The position numbers and the translations under genes were made by a program. The notes beneath the pieces are model-generated. The model was given only the letters and a program-made list of their open reading frames with translations, ran no database searches and was not told where the DNA came from. This document shows positions 23,101-29,275 of a stretch of 43,864 nt of DNA, in pieces (the stretch's first letter is position 1; every line of letters begins with the position of its first letter). Location of the stretch: NCBI GenBank assembly GCA_005768755.1, contig VAFL01000022.1, forward strand, positions 1 to 43,864, in the 5' to 3' direction. The DNA comes from Paracoccus denitrificans (GTDB lineage: Bacteria > Pseudomonadota > Alphaproteobacteria > Rhodobacterales > Rhodobacteraceae).

Positions 23101-23443
23101 CGATGACGATCTTCGCGTACAGCAGACCCACGGACACAACCCGGGGCGGGACAAAGCGAACGAGGCGGCCGAGGCCGTAGGCGGTAAAGCAGTGCATCCG
23201 ATATTCGCGCCGGGCGAGCAGGCGACCGATCCCAAGCGGTTTACAGACTTCAACGACCTTGAGCAGAATAGCAGCCTTGGACGTGCTGGCGTCGAGCGCC
23301 AGGTCAAGGCCGCCCTGCAAACGGCACAGCAGGCTTTACCCACGCCGAAGCTCCGGGTGGACGAGGAAACCCAGCAGCAGCGGCGATCGGGGCCGGCGAT
23401 CGGAAACGATCAGCCGGCCCAGCGGCGTAGCGTGCGCCTGTGA
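20174..23443 (+). CDS. traC: TraC DNA primase with ArdC-like N-terminus
   Basis: 1089 residues. The N-terminus (about 1-300) is an ArdC-type domain: FHERVAEKIIDQLKAGTAPWQRPW, YRGVNVVNLM, and a zincin-like TALHEAGHWTGHPSRL motif. A variable middle follows, then two repeats of a small domain (LNVPFREKNEAKQLGARWD...WYVPAG and LAVPYGERNVAKAAGARWD...WYAPEG). The C-terminal third is a Toprim primase (LMIGEGYATM, IFIMADDD, TDFNDLEQ). RP4 TraC is exported to recipients and primes second-strand synthesis; the ArdC part may protect incoming DNA. Confidence 0.92.
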   Translation: MAEDKKPFHERVAEKIIDQLKAGTAPWQRPWNPAAPGAEGSASIIPMNPTTGKRYRGVNVVNLMSEGHEDNRWMTYKQASAAGAQVRKGEKGTLVQYWKFDDEQTLKDDQGKPLKDAEGNTMKVRVELERPRPFYAVVFNAEQIDGLPPRTPPQPPEWNPIERADALLRASGAKITETPGNRAFYSPATDSITLPERSQFPSAAQFYGTALHEAGHWTGHPSRLDRDLAHPFGSEGYAKEELRAEIASMILGDELQIGHDPAQHVAYVASWIKALEDDPMEIVRACSDAEKINTYMLAFEQKQVQEQGQTADAEQPAAILTPESESEADRLALLAQPIAIVLDDADRDFSHYHGFNHSYDPTIGAPHETLDRALSTAGIVQIGDAVGFDTADYAAMYQTAIERLSPVFGLAADDDGFSNAYLERKGLAQAFAETGERLTREPTYTVQTWDAEGQQFANVSSGLRADAALDLFADLSREHRTPQANPNAVAGLDFTGESRIVSDNFGLVVAGTSNPPERIGQTMAPADTIDWADAKIVKLAQIADGSDDRADRWRHLIENHMRLHGVGPAIVATALAQIADTPTPLNVPFREKNEAKQLGARWDKDGKTWYVPAGVDQAPFAKWAKEPPAPPVEGQNQQQAPAQADTASQAPAAPSAEQEGQQMTDRSNTPKQPAERKYLAVPYGERNVAKAAGARWDATAKSWYAPEGSDPKKLARWNPENRPNRQDKAITPQQEFADAMKSMGLTVPSGHPIMDGQRHRVPAEGDKGKETTGSYRAYLDGHPAGHIENFRTNLDMKWKFTGAALSEEEKARLSAEAATKRDALEREQTATYAETARRVQMRAAGYKQITETTPYMAAKGIKPTIGAMTDGKDGTIHLPAIDAQGQHWTTQYIQEDGTKRFAKDSHKEGCFHVVNGTLADLEKAPRLMIGEGYATMTTIGDVVGHATVAGFDAGNLPAVAKALHERFPEKPIFIMADDDLRVQQTHGHNPGRDKANEAAEAVGGKAVHPIFAPGEQATDPKRFTDFNDLEQNSSLGRAGVERQVKAALQTAQQALPTPKLRVDEETQQQRRSGPAIGNDQPAQRRSVRL

Positions 23444-23961
23444 AGCTCAACGTCCTATACGCCTTAGCGGCGACCGTAGCGTTCCTGATCCTCGTGATGC
23501 TGGCGTACCTCGCCAGCCAACGAGCAGGGCGTATCCGGTTGGTGGCTAAGCCGATCATGACGCCCATCGAGCGCGAGACGTTTGGCTACCTTGAAGCCGT
23601 CGTGCCGCAGTTTCGGATTTATGCTCAGGTCGCGATGGGCGCACTTCTCAGGCCGGAGCCGGGAATGTCGCGGCAGGACGCTACCCGCTTGCGTAACCGC
23701 TTCTCTCAGAAGATCGTGGATTACGTCATTGAAGACCCGGAGAGCGGCGAAGTGGTCGCGTTGGTCGAGTTGGACGATCGTAGCCACCGTGCGGAGCGCG
23801 ATCGGGCGCGGGACACCATGACCGCCGCCGCCGGCTATTTCACCATAAGGCTCCCTGCCGGCGAGCGGCCGACCTTACAGAACGTCAGGTCGCGCGTGAC
23901 CGAGGGCCTTGAGGCGCGACGTGTCGCGATGGCCGCCGCGCAGGCGGGGCTTACGAATTGA
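23440..23961 (+). CDS. Membrane-anchored DUF2726 protein
   Basis: 173 residues from a GTG overlapping the traC stop. One N-terminal membrane segment (VLYALAATVAFLILVMLAYL), then a DUF2726 domain: TPIERETFGYLEAVVP, FRIYAQVAMGALL, and VVALVELDDRSHRAERDRARD, the nuclease-like VELDD..H core. DUF2726 proteins are often linked to DNA handling, but function is not established. It is at the end of the tra operon, coupled both ways. Confidence 0.75.
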   Translation: MKLNVLYALAATVAFLILVMLAYLASQRAGRIRLVAKPIMTPIERETFGYLEAVVPQFRIYAQVAMGALLRPEPGMSRQDATRLRNRFSQKIVDYVIEDPESGEVVALVELDDRSHRAERDRARDTMTAAAGYFTIRLPAGERPTLQNVRSRVTEGLEARRVAMAAAQAGLTN

Positions 23962-24425
23962 TCCACCGCCTCGCAGTCATCGCCGCGCTTGTGGCCTTCG
24001 CCACGCCGGCAGATGCGCGCCGTTGGAAGCCGCCGCGCCATCCCCTCCCGGCCGCAGCGACAACCGGCGTCCCCACGTCGATCTATGACGGGGACACGTT
24101 CCGGTTCGGCAAGATACCCGTTCGGATATGGGGGATCGATGCACCGGAGAAGGACACCCGGTTCGGTCCCGCCGCGCGCGCCCAGCTCGTGCAGCTTGTC
24201 GCCGATCGGCGCGTCACATGTCGCGACACCGGGCAGCGCAACCATGACCGGATCGTGGCGCAGTGCTGGAACTGGCGGGGCGTAGAGATCGCGTCAGCAA
24301 TGGTGCGAACCGGATGGGCGGTGGATTGGTCGACGTTTTCCAAGGGCCGCTACCAGCCATCGCAGCAAGCCGCCCAGCGCGCGCGTGCCGGCATGTACCG
24401 CTTTGGCGTCCAACCTTGGCGTTAG
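23958..24425 (+). CDS. Exported thermonuclease-like (SNase) protein
   Basis: 155 residues from a TTG at 23958 overlapping the previous stop. A signal peptide (MIHRLAVIAALVAFATPADA) precedes a staphylococcal-nuclease fold: IYDGDTFRFGKIPVRIWGIDAPEKDT, then Q-rich strands, DRIVAQCW and the C-terminal RYQPSQQAAQRARAGMYRFG. Likely a periplasmic or secreted nuclease. Its TAG stop falls inside the target duplication of the adjacent transposon, so the insertion spared the gene by one base. Confidence 0.85.
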   Translation: MIHRLAVIAALVAFATPADARRWKPPRHPLPAAATTGVPTSIYDGDTFRFGKIPVRIWGIDAPEKDTRFGPAARAQLVQLVADRRVTCRDTGQRNHDRIVAQCWNWRGVEIASAMVRTGWAVDWSTFSKGRYQPSQQAAQRARAGMYRFGVQPWR

Positions 24426-24426
24426 A
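24421..24426. repeat. Target-site duplication, left copy
   Basis: GTTAGA, matching 26404-26409. It overlaps the last codons of the SNase gene (CGT TAG A). Confidence 0.8.
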
Positions 24427-24461
24427 TGTAGGCGCTCGCAATCGTAGCGGGTTCTGCTCGC
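24427..24461. repeat. Transposon terminal inverted repeat, left
   Basis: Starts TGTAGGCGCTCGCAATCG and is identical over 35 bp to the reverse complement of 26369-26403. Confidence 0.9.
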
Positions 24462-24578
24462 AAACGAAGAAATTTCCTGCTCAAATTAGCTGACACCGGA
24501 AGTGGCTCTCTGCTCACGCTATCTGACAATGTGCTCGCCATTATCCGGCGCTGCTCGCTATCGGAGCCGACTGCTCGC
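24455..24578. repeat. Subterminal repeat array, left end
   Basis: Six copies of TGCTCRC or near matches start at 24455, 24478, 24511, 24532, 24552 and 24572 (steps 23, 33, 21, 20, 20). Several are followed by TATC/TATCTGACA. The last overlaps the stop of the 190-residue gene. They are likely transposase binding sites. Confidence 0.8.
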
Positions 24579-24579
24579 A

Positions 24580-25152
24580 TTATCCACCGTCAGTCGAACG
24601 GAGATATGGCAACCGATCCGCATCCTTCACGATGGGGTTGCACATAACCTGCTGACCGTAGTCATTCACGGTCTTGCAGGGTTTAGTCCCACTATCGTTG
24701 TAGAGCAGCATTATAGCTAGCACAGCGATAGGCACCGCTATAATTATGACCAGTATAATTAGTGGAGCACGAGAGCGCTTCCTTGGGTTTTGATCTTGGA
24801 GGCTTGTGGCCGGGGTTGGCTCAAGCCGAAGCGTAATCCAGTCTTGTAAATGTGCTATCTGCTCCCCAACATACGCCTTGATTTCCTCGGTTCGGTCGAT
24901 AACGGTGGGGGCTGGATCGTTAGCAGGTTCGAGCGCGTCAATCACAAGGCTAGCCTCGCGATCCTTCTCTAGCTTTGCCAGCACCGGCTCTAACGCCAAT
25001 GCACAACGCATTGCATCAGACGATAGCTGTGGAATCTTGTAGTACAGGCGCGCGTCATTTCGTTCTGATGGGCTGTTTTCATCCACAAGATGACCGAAGT
25101 TGAGTAGCGTTTTGTATGCCTCTTGGATGGCAAACCGACTCTTAGCATCCAT
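24580..25152 (-). CDS. Unknown single-pass membrane protein, transposon cargo
   Basis: 190 residues. The N-terminal 110 residues are soluble and helical (SRFAIQEAYKTLLNFGHLV; AMRCALALEPVLAKLEKDREAS). A basic stretch NPRKRSRAP leads into one membrane segment (LIILVIIIAVPIAVLAIMLL, about 133-152) and a short tail with two cysteines. It is more AT-rich than the plasmid backbone. It is the last gene of the mazEF transcript, 12 bases after the preceding gene. No family recognised. Confidence 0.7.
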   Translation of the reverse strand: MDAKSRFAIQEAYKTLLNFGHLVDENSPSERNDARLYYKIPQLSSDAMRCALALEPVLAKLEKDREASLVIDALEPANDPAPTVIDRTEEIKAYVGEQIAHLQDWITLRLEPTPATSLQDQNPRKRSRAPLIILVIIIAVPIAVLAIMLLYNDSGTKPCKTVNDYGQQVMCNPIVKDADRLPYLRSTDGG

Positions 25153-25164
25153 CGTTGCATCCGT

Positions 25165-25485
25165 TCATTCGTCGGGGGCTAACGTCGCCAAGGCCACGAT
25201 GACCTTTTGCATTCGACCCAAGGCATCCTCCAAGTCCTGCATCCGGACTTCTATATCCACGGCGAGGTCGAACATGGCGTTGATCGTAGCCGGATCGTCT
25301 GACCCTTCCCCTATGACCCGCAAGGCAAGCTGGTGCAGCCGTAGTAGATCGTCGCGCATCTCCGGTGGCTTGAAGCCGTCGCCGTCGAGATGGTCCCGCA
25401 TAAGATCAAGATCATCGACCGCCCGCAATAGAGAGGCGGTTTCGTAGTTAGCCAGTTTATGCTTGCGCTCTTCCTCTTCGTCCAT
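25165..25485 (-). CDS. Unknown acidic helical protein, transposon cargo
   Basis: 106 residues, acidic and mostly helical: ASLLRAVDDLDLMRDHLDGDGFKPPEMRDDLLRLHQLAL, then IEVRMQDLEDALGRMQKVI with heptad character. It follows the MazF-like toxin by 15 bases and precedes the membrane protein, so the four genes look like one operon. No family recognised; a third toxin-antitoxin component is possible but unproven. Confidence 0.65.
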   Translation of the reverse strand: MDEEEERKHKLANYETASLLRAVDDLDLMRDHLDGDGFKPPEMRDDLLRLHQLALRVIGEGSDDPATINAMFDLAVDIEVRMQDLEDALGRMQKVIVALATLAPDE

Positions 25486-25500
25486 TGGGCTGTTCCCACA

Positions 25501-25824
25501 TCAAGCGATTGCAAAAAATACCGCCAGCGCCCGCGTAACCGCCAGCATCGCTTCGGCATTGAGGTGGCCGATCGTCGCCCCGATCTTGTCGCGCTTCACC
25601 GACATGGCTTTGTCCACCATGACCTGCGACCGCTTCCTCAAGCCGTTGGCCGGTGTCGGCTCGATCGTCGTGCGGATCAGGGGTGCGTCCACCAGTGTAC
25701 CCGACACCAGCAGCACCGTGACGGTGCCGGTCTGGTCGAACTGGTCCGACTGGATGATGAGCGCGGGACGTGGTTTTCCGAAGTCACCAGGCAACGCGAT
25801 TGTCACCAGATCGCCACGGTTCAC
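25501..25824 (-). CDS. MazF/PemK-type endoribonuclease toxin
   Basis: 107 residues. RGDLVTIALPGDFGKPRPALIIQSDQF is the MazF/PemK/Kid opening, followed by TVTVLLVSGTLVDAPLIRTTIEP, LRKRSQVMVDKAMSVKRDKIG and the IGHLNAEAMLAVTRALAVFF tail. Such toxins cut mRNA when the antitoxin is lost. The start overlaps the antitoxin stop by 4 bases. It is cargo of the transposon, so its addiction effect serves the element as well as the plasmid. Confidence 0.87.
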   Translation of the reverse strand: MNRGDLVTIALPGDFGKPRPALIIQSDQFDQTGTVTVLLVSGTLVDAPLIRTTIEPTPANGLRKRSQVMVDKAMSVKRDKIGATIGHLNAEAMLAVTRALAVFFAIA

Positions 25825-26045
25825 GCCTCGCCCTCGGCGTCGAGGTCGAGCAAGGCGGCATCCATGAAGGCTTCCAGATCATGATCCGCCGCGTCGGCCG
25901 CTGCGACCATGCGCGCCTGTCGTCGGCATTCCTCCGCGAAGCCCGGTCGTCGGGTATCGGGAACCCATATCTGGATTGGTCGCAGACCGGCCGCGCGCAA
26001 GGCGTCGCGACGCTTCTGGACCCGTTCTGTCACTGGTGCCGGCAC
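25821..26045 (-). CDS. MazE-like antitoxin, DUF3018 family
   Basis: 74 residues from a GTG at 26045 with GGAG 8 bases upstream. VTERVQKRRDALRAAGLRPIQIWVPDTRRPGFAEECRRQARMV is the DUF3018 MazE-family pattern, followed by an acidic tail (DLEAFMDAALLDLDAEGEA) expected to bind the toxin. First gene of the operon, the usual antitoxin-first order. Confidence 0.85.
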   Translation of the reverse strand: MPAPVTERVQKRRDALRAAGLRPIQIWVPDTRRPGFAEECRRQARMVAAADAADHDLEAFMDAALLDLDAEGEA

Positions 26046-26067
26046 GTGGGCAACTCCAATTTCATCC

Positions 26068-26079
26068 GTTACATGTAAC
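26068..26079. promoter_or_regulatory. Palindrome upstream of mazE, candidate autoregulatory operator
   Basis: GTTACATGTAAC, a perfect 12-bp palindrome 23 bp upstream of the antitoxin start. Antitoxins of this class usually repress their own operon, so it is a reasonable operator candidate. The rest of 26080-26250 shows no gene. Confidence 0.5.
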
Positions 26080-26250
26080 TAGTTCATGCTGTCTGCCGCC
26101 GCAACAAAAACCTTCCTTTCTGACGATCCTGCCGGCGGGCCATGACCGCAACGCATTTCTGCGGCCCGCCGCGTGTCAAAACTGTTCTGGAAACCCGCTT
26201 CGCAAAAGCGTCTGCCGGCGACGGGTTTGGAGAACCCACTGGCAGGGAGT

Positions 26251-26375
26251 GTGAGCACGACGCCCCGTTTGCAAGCAGCGCCGGATAATGGCGAGCACGT
26301 TGGCAGTTAATTCGAGCAAGGTGCTATGCGCCATTGTCAGATAGCGTGAGCAGGAAGTCGCTCTGTTGGCGAGCA
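26251..26375. repeat. Subterminal repeat array, right end
   Basis: Six copies of the complement GYGAGCA or near matches end at 26257, 26277, 26297, 26318, 26352 and 26375. Measured inward from the tip, the offsets are 28, 51, 85, 106, 126 and 146, against 28, 51, 84, 105, 125 and 145 at the left end. The two ends are therefore near-perfect mirrors. Confidence 0.8.
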
Positions 26376-26403
26376 GAACCCGCTACGATTGCGAGCGCCT
26401 ACA
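26369..26403. repeat. Transposon terminal inverted repeat, right
   Basis: Ends CGATTGCGAGCGCCTACA and is the exact reverse complement of 24427-24461. Confidence 0.9.
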
Positions 26404-26409
26404 GTTAGA
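26404..26409. repeat. Target-site duplication, right copy
   Basis: GTTAGA, matching 24421-24426. Confidence 0.8.
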
Positions 26410-26421
26410 TGCCGACTGCAG

Positions 26422-26441
26422 CATAGACATTGGCGTCTAGT
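26422..26441. repeat. Module-border palindrome, copy b
   Basis: CATAGACATTGGCGTCTAGT, with the right arm ending in AGT rather than ATG. It is preceded by CGACTGCAG, as in copies a and d. It lies 12 bp beyond the transposon's right target duplication. Its central 6 bases (ATTGGC) equal those of copy f read in the other direction. From here to 26574 there is no gene. Confidence 0.7.
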
Positions 26442-26574
26442 CGCGATCCTTCCACTTCCGGTTCGGCAATGCGCCGATCGGCGCCGGCCGAGCCGGCGAT
26501 GCGGAGCGCGCTACGCCCGCCGTGCCTTTGCTCGAGCACGCCGAGATCCGCTGACGCGGACGGCTCTACTCGAG

Positions 26575-26594
26575 CATAGACACGAACGTCTATG
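26575..26594. repeat. Module-border palindrome, copy c
   Basis: CATAGACACGAACGTCTATG, 12 bp past the umuC stop. Both arms are intact and the central 6 bases are ACGAAC. Confidence 0.8.
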
Positions 26595-26606
26595 AGATCC
26601 ACGCCA

Positions 26607-27866
26607 TCACCGCGCGATCGGTATCTCAGCGATGTTCGTCGTCCACGACGGGCTCTTACGCTCCCGCTTGGTGTCATAGCTCCGATCGCCCTGCCCTTCG
26701 GCCGCGATGCGGACGGTGTTGCGGCCGAACCGACCATTGAGGCCGTCGATTGCCGCCAGCAGCGGCGCGGCCTTCGGATCGATCGTCGCGAACAGATCAG
26801 TTTGCGTCTCGCCGGCCGCGTGCAGCCCTTCAAGCATCACGCCGCATTTCGTGTAGATCGCGCCGGGCACGAACATGGAGTCCGCCATGTTGCCGGCGAC
26901 ACCCGCGATCGATCGCGGGTCATGGGTTGCCGGCGACAGCCGCGCCGATCGCGATGCCGACGGCGCGTTCGGCTTGTACCGGCTCCCATGCGCGAACGCG
27001 ATCAGGCGCGAGGCCACGAGCCCTTGCGCGCGTATCTTCTCGGCCGCACGCACGGCCCGGCGCACCATCGCTTCGCGCAGCGCGTCCCGATCGCCGACAG
27101 GCTCCCCGAAGCAGCGCGTTACCGCCGTGCCTTTCAGCGGCTCCGGCTCCGGGGAGAAATCGACACATTCGATGCCGTTCAGTTCGCGGACGAGGCGTTC
27201 GAGGACCACCGTTCCGACGTCGCGCGCGACCGCGGCCGGCAGCGCCGCCAGATCGGCCGCGGTGCGGACACCGAGCGGGCGCAGCCGAGCGGCCAGCGCA
27301 CCGCCGATGCCCCATACTTCTTCGACCGGCCACGTCGCGAACATGCGCTCGCGAAGCTCCACGTCATGCAGATCGATGACGCCTTTCCAGACCTTTTCGG
27401 ATGCCTTGGCGAGCGCGTTCGCCACCTTGCTCAGCGTCCGCGTTGGACCCAACCCGATCCGGGTTGGCAGGCCGACCGATCGCTGTACCGCTTCCCGAAT
27501 CCGGTGTGCGGCTTCCACATCGCCCCGGCCGTTCGGCAGCACCGGGAGCCGGAAAAAACTTTCATCGATCGAGTATATCTCGACCGTATCGCTATGCTCA
27601 GCGACCACCATGTTGAAGCGCCGGTTGAGGTCCGCATAGAGTTCGTAATTGGACGAGCGTAGCTCGACACCATGCCGGCGGATCACGTCGCGCATTTTGA
27701 AGACGGGCGCTCCCATCTTGATATGCAGCGCCTTTGCCTCCTCGCTTCGCGCGACCGCGCAGCCATCGTTATTCGACAGGACGATGACCGGCACGTTGCG
27801 GAGCTTCGGGTCGAACAACCTCTCTGACGAGACATAGAAGTTGGTGCAGTCGATGATGGCGTGCAT
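26607..27866 (-). CDS. umuC: UmuC-like Y-family DNA polymerase (pol V catalytic subunit)
   Basis: 419 residues. MHAIIDCTNFYVSSERLFDP and VEIYSIDESFFRL carry the catalytic acidic residues; VVLSNNDGCAVARSEEAK, GLGPTRTLSKVANALAK and VEEVWGIGGALAARL (helix-hairpin-helix) complete the family pattern, and the C-terminal UmuC extension (DLFATIDPKAAPLLAAIDGLNGRFG) is present. It performs error-prone translesion synthesis with UmuD'. It follows the umuD-like gene by 6 bases and lies under a LexA box. Plasmid-borne umuDC-type operons (mucAB, rumAB) are well known. Confidence 0.92.
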   Translation of the reverse strand: MHAIIDCTNFYVSSERLFDPKLRNVPVIVLSNNDGCAVARSEEAKALHIKMGAPVFKMRDVIRRHGVELRSSNYELYADLNRRFNMVVAEHSDTVEIYSIDESFFRLPVLPNGRGDVEAAHRIREAVQRSVGLPTRIGLGPTRTLSKVANALAKASEKVWKGVIDLHDVELRERMFATWPVEEVWGIGGALAARLRPLGVRTAADLAALPAAVARDVGTVVLERLVRELNGIECVDFSPEPEPLKGTAVTRCFGEPVGDRDALREAMVRRAVRAAEKIRAQGLVASRLIAFAHGSRYKPNAPSASRSARLSPATHDPRSIAGVAGNMADSMFVPGAIYTKCGVMLEGLHAAGETQTDLFATIDPKAAPLLAAIDGLNGRFGRNTVRIAAEGQGDRSYDTKRERKSPSWTTNIAEIPIAR

Positions 27867-27872
27867 CGCCGG

Positions 27873-28331
27873 CTACGCCTGTAGGTTGCGGACGCAGGCC
27901 CGCACGACACCCCAAATCTCCACGCCCATGTCGCCATCGGCCACGGTCAGCGGGTACGACATGCCGGCGTTGCGCGCCTCTAGGTATGGCACCCCTTGGC
28001 GTATCACCAACTGGCGGATCACGAATCCGCCGTCCACGATCGCGATCACGATCCGGCCATTTGCCGGCTTCGCGTCGCGGTCCACCACCACCACGTCATT
28101 ATCGTACAGGCCGGCATCAAGCATCGAGTTGCCACTTACGCGGAAGACGAAGCTGGCGGCGCGATCGAGGCGCAGCAGTTCAACGAGGTCGATCGCATCC
28201 TCGCGCCAATCCTGACTAGGTGACGGGAAGCCAGCGCCGGCCGCCCCCACAATCTGCAACCGGAGGTCTGGCGGGATTTCCGCGATCGGAATCGGCCGAT
28301 CGGATTCGAGAGAGAGGGGTACGCACGACAT
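27873..28331 (-). CDS. umuD: UmuD-like S24 protein with Arg at the catalytic Lys position
   Basis: 152 residues. The cleavage-site region is AAGAGFPSPSQDW (cut expected at A33-G34). The nucleophile is Ser69 in VSGNSMLDAG, and VVVDRDAKPANGRIVIAIVDGGF follows. At the place of E. coli UmuD Lys97 (FTVKKL) this protein has FVIRQL, so arginine (R106) replaces the general-base lysine. Self-cleavage may be slow or depend on conditions. An N-terminal extension of about 8 residues relative to E. coli is present. It is the first gene of the pair and directly follows the LexA box. Confidence 0.85.
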   Translation of the reverse strand: MSCVPLSLESDRPIPIAEIPPDLRLQIVGAAGAGFPSPSQDWREDAIDLVELLRLDRAASFVFRVSGNSMLDAGLYDNDVVVVDRDAKPANGRIVIAIVDGGFVIRQLVIRQGVPYLEARNAGMSYPLTVADGDMGVEIWGVVRACVRNLQA

Positions 28332-28354
28332 GGCCGCCCTTGTAGGCCCGAACG

Positions 28355-28369
28355 GAACAGATTGGGAAC
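28355..28369 (-). promoter_or_regulatory. LexA (SOS) box, alphaproteobacterial type
   Basis: On the minus strand GTTC-CCAATCT-GTTC, an exact GTTC-N7-GTTC direct repeat, 24 bp upstream of the umuD-like ATG. This is the known alphaproteobacterial LexA target, not the palindromic enterobacterial one, and implies damage-inducible expression in an alphaproteobacterial host. Confidence 0.85.
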
Positions 28370-28400
28370 AGGCAAAAGCCTGTCCTTAGAGCCACATCGA

Positions 28401-29087
28401 TCAGTGTTCCGGTTCAAGGATCGCGGCGAGGATCGCCATGCGCTCCCCAGCGGGAAGCTCGCGATAGTTGCGTTGCCACCGGGCCGCCTTGCGCTTGATG
28501 CGCTGGCGATCGATGAAATCGACCCCGGCGTGATCGGCCCAATGCGCCGCGTTTGCCGTGTAATTCATCCAGAGCATTTCGGTTCGAGGCCCGCCGCGCG
28601 TCTTCACCTGATAGCTCAGCGAGCGCCATGCCGGCGACGGCAGCAGCTTGGCGTAAAGGTCCGAGGGATAGCCCGAGATCATCACCGAGGCCGGCAACGA
28701 GCCCAGCGCGGCGATCAGCGCCTCGTGGTCCGCGTCGGTATAATCGAACCGATACCGCTTGCCCCCGCGTTGCGCGCGGGTGGCCTCCACATAGGGGGGA
28801 TCGGCATAGATCAGCACACGGCCGGCCGAGGCGAAATCGAAGGTCCGCAGAAACGACAGGCAATCGACGTTGTAGGTTTCGACGCCTTCGATCGCCCCAA
28901 ATTTGGCGAACGTCTCCGGGTCAATTTCCAGACCGATCGAGCGTGCCGAGGGAGGCTTGCGGTGCATGATGATGCCCGAGCCCAAGTGCGTTTCGATATA
29001 GGTATCATGCGGAGGCATGTTGGCGATGACCGCCTGATAGGAGCCCTGCCCCGACTTCGCGCCCATGTAGGTCAACGAGAAATCCAC
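28401..29087 (-). CDS. Orphan D12-class (Dam-like) adenine methyltransferase
   Basis: 228 residues. LTYMGAKSGQG is a variant of the N-terminal AdoMet motif, GSGIIMHRKPPSARSIGLEID is motif I-like, and VLIYADPPYVEATR carries the DPPY catalytic motif (about 96-99). No restriction endonuclease lies nearby, so it is an orphan methylase, which could protect plasmid DNA from restriction. The GTG at 29087 is used here; a TTG at 29072 is possible. It is bordered by the umuDC unit and palindrome copies d/e. Confidence 0.85.
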   Translation of the reverse strand: MDFSLTYMGAKSGQGSYQAVIANMPPHDTYIETHLGSGIIMHRKPPSARSIGLEIDPETFAKFGAIEGVETYNVDCLSFLRTFDFASAGRVLIYADPPYVEATRAQRGGKRYRFDYTDADHEALIAALGSLPASVMISGYPSDLYAKLLPSPAWRSLSYQVKTRGGPRTEMLWMNYTANAAHWADHAGVDFIDRQRIKRKAARWQRNYRELPAGERMAILAAILEPEH

Positions 29088-29275
29088 TCCAAATAGATGC
29101 AGGCGGGAGAAGCCTCTCCCTACGATCGAGCCGCCGATCGGCGTCTCGCTCTACCCTCTCAACAGGGGGCCAGCCCCCCGTAACGCCCCCCGATCGGACG
29201 CCAGAAAAGGGATTGGGCCGACAGCCAGGTCAAACCGTGTCACCTTGCCCGGCAGCGCCGGCACATCGACTGCAG

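Larger units (their letters stand above)
24427..26403. mobile_element. Non-autonomous transposon carrying a mazEF operon
   Basis: A 1,977-bp element with perfect 35-bp terminal inverted repeats that begin TG and end CA, flanked by a 6-bp direct duplication GTTAGA. Each end carries an ordered array of short repeats with mirrored spacing, typical of elements whose transposase binds several sites. No transposase is inside: the cargo is four minus-strand genes (MazE-like, MazF-like and two unknowns). Joining the flanks restores continuous sequence from the SNase stop to palindrome copy b. Multi-site ends recall IS21-, Tn7- and Tn5053-type elements; the family cannot be fixed by eye. Confidence 0.85.

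Noticed and set aside
21965..23320. 451-residue minus-strand frame across traC
   Set aside because: It is the antisense shadow of the well-supported traC primase, with high Arg/Leu composition typical of such shadows in GC-rich DNA.
24427..26403. Search for a transposase inside the transposon
   Set aside because: All frames of reasonable length are accounted for by the four cargo genes or are shadows; no DDE, IstB or TniB-like sequence is visible.
26592..27662. 356-residue plus-strand frame across umuC
   Set aside because: Antisense of umuC, Arg-rich, no family similarity.
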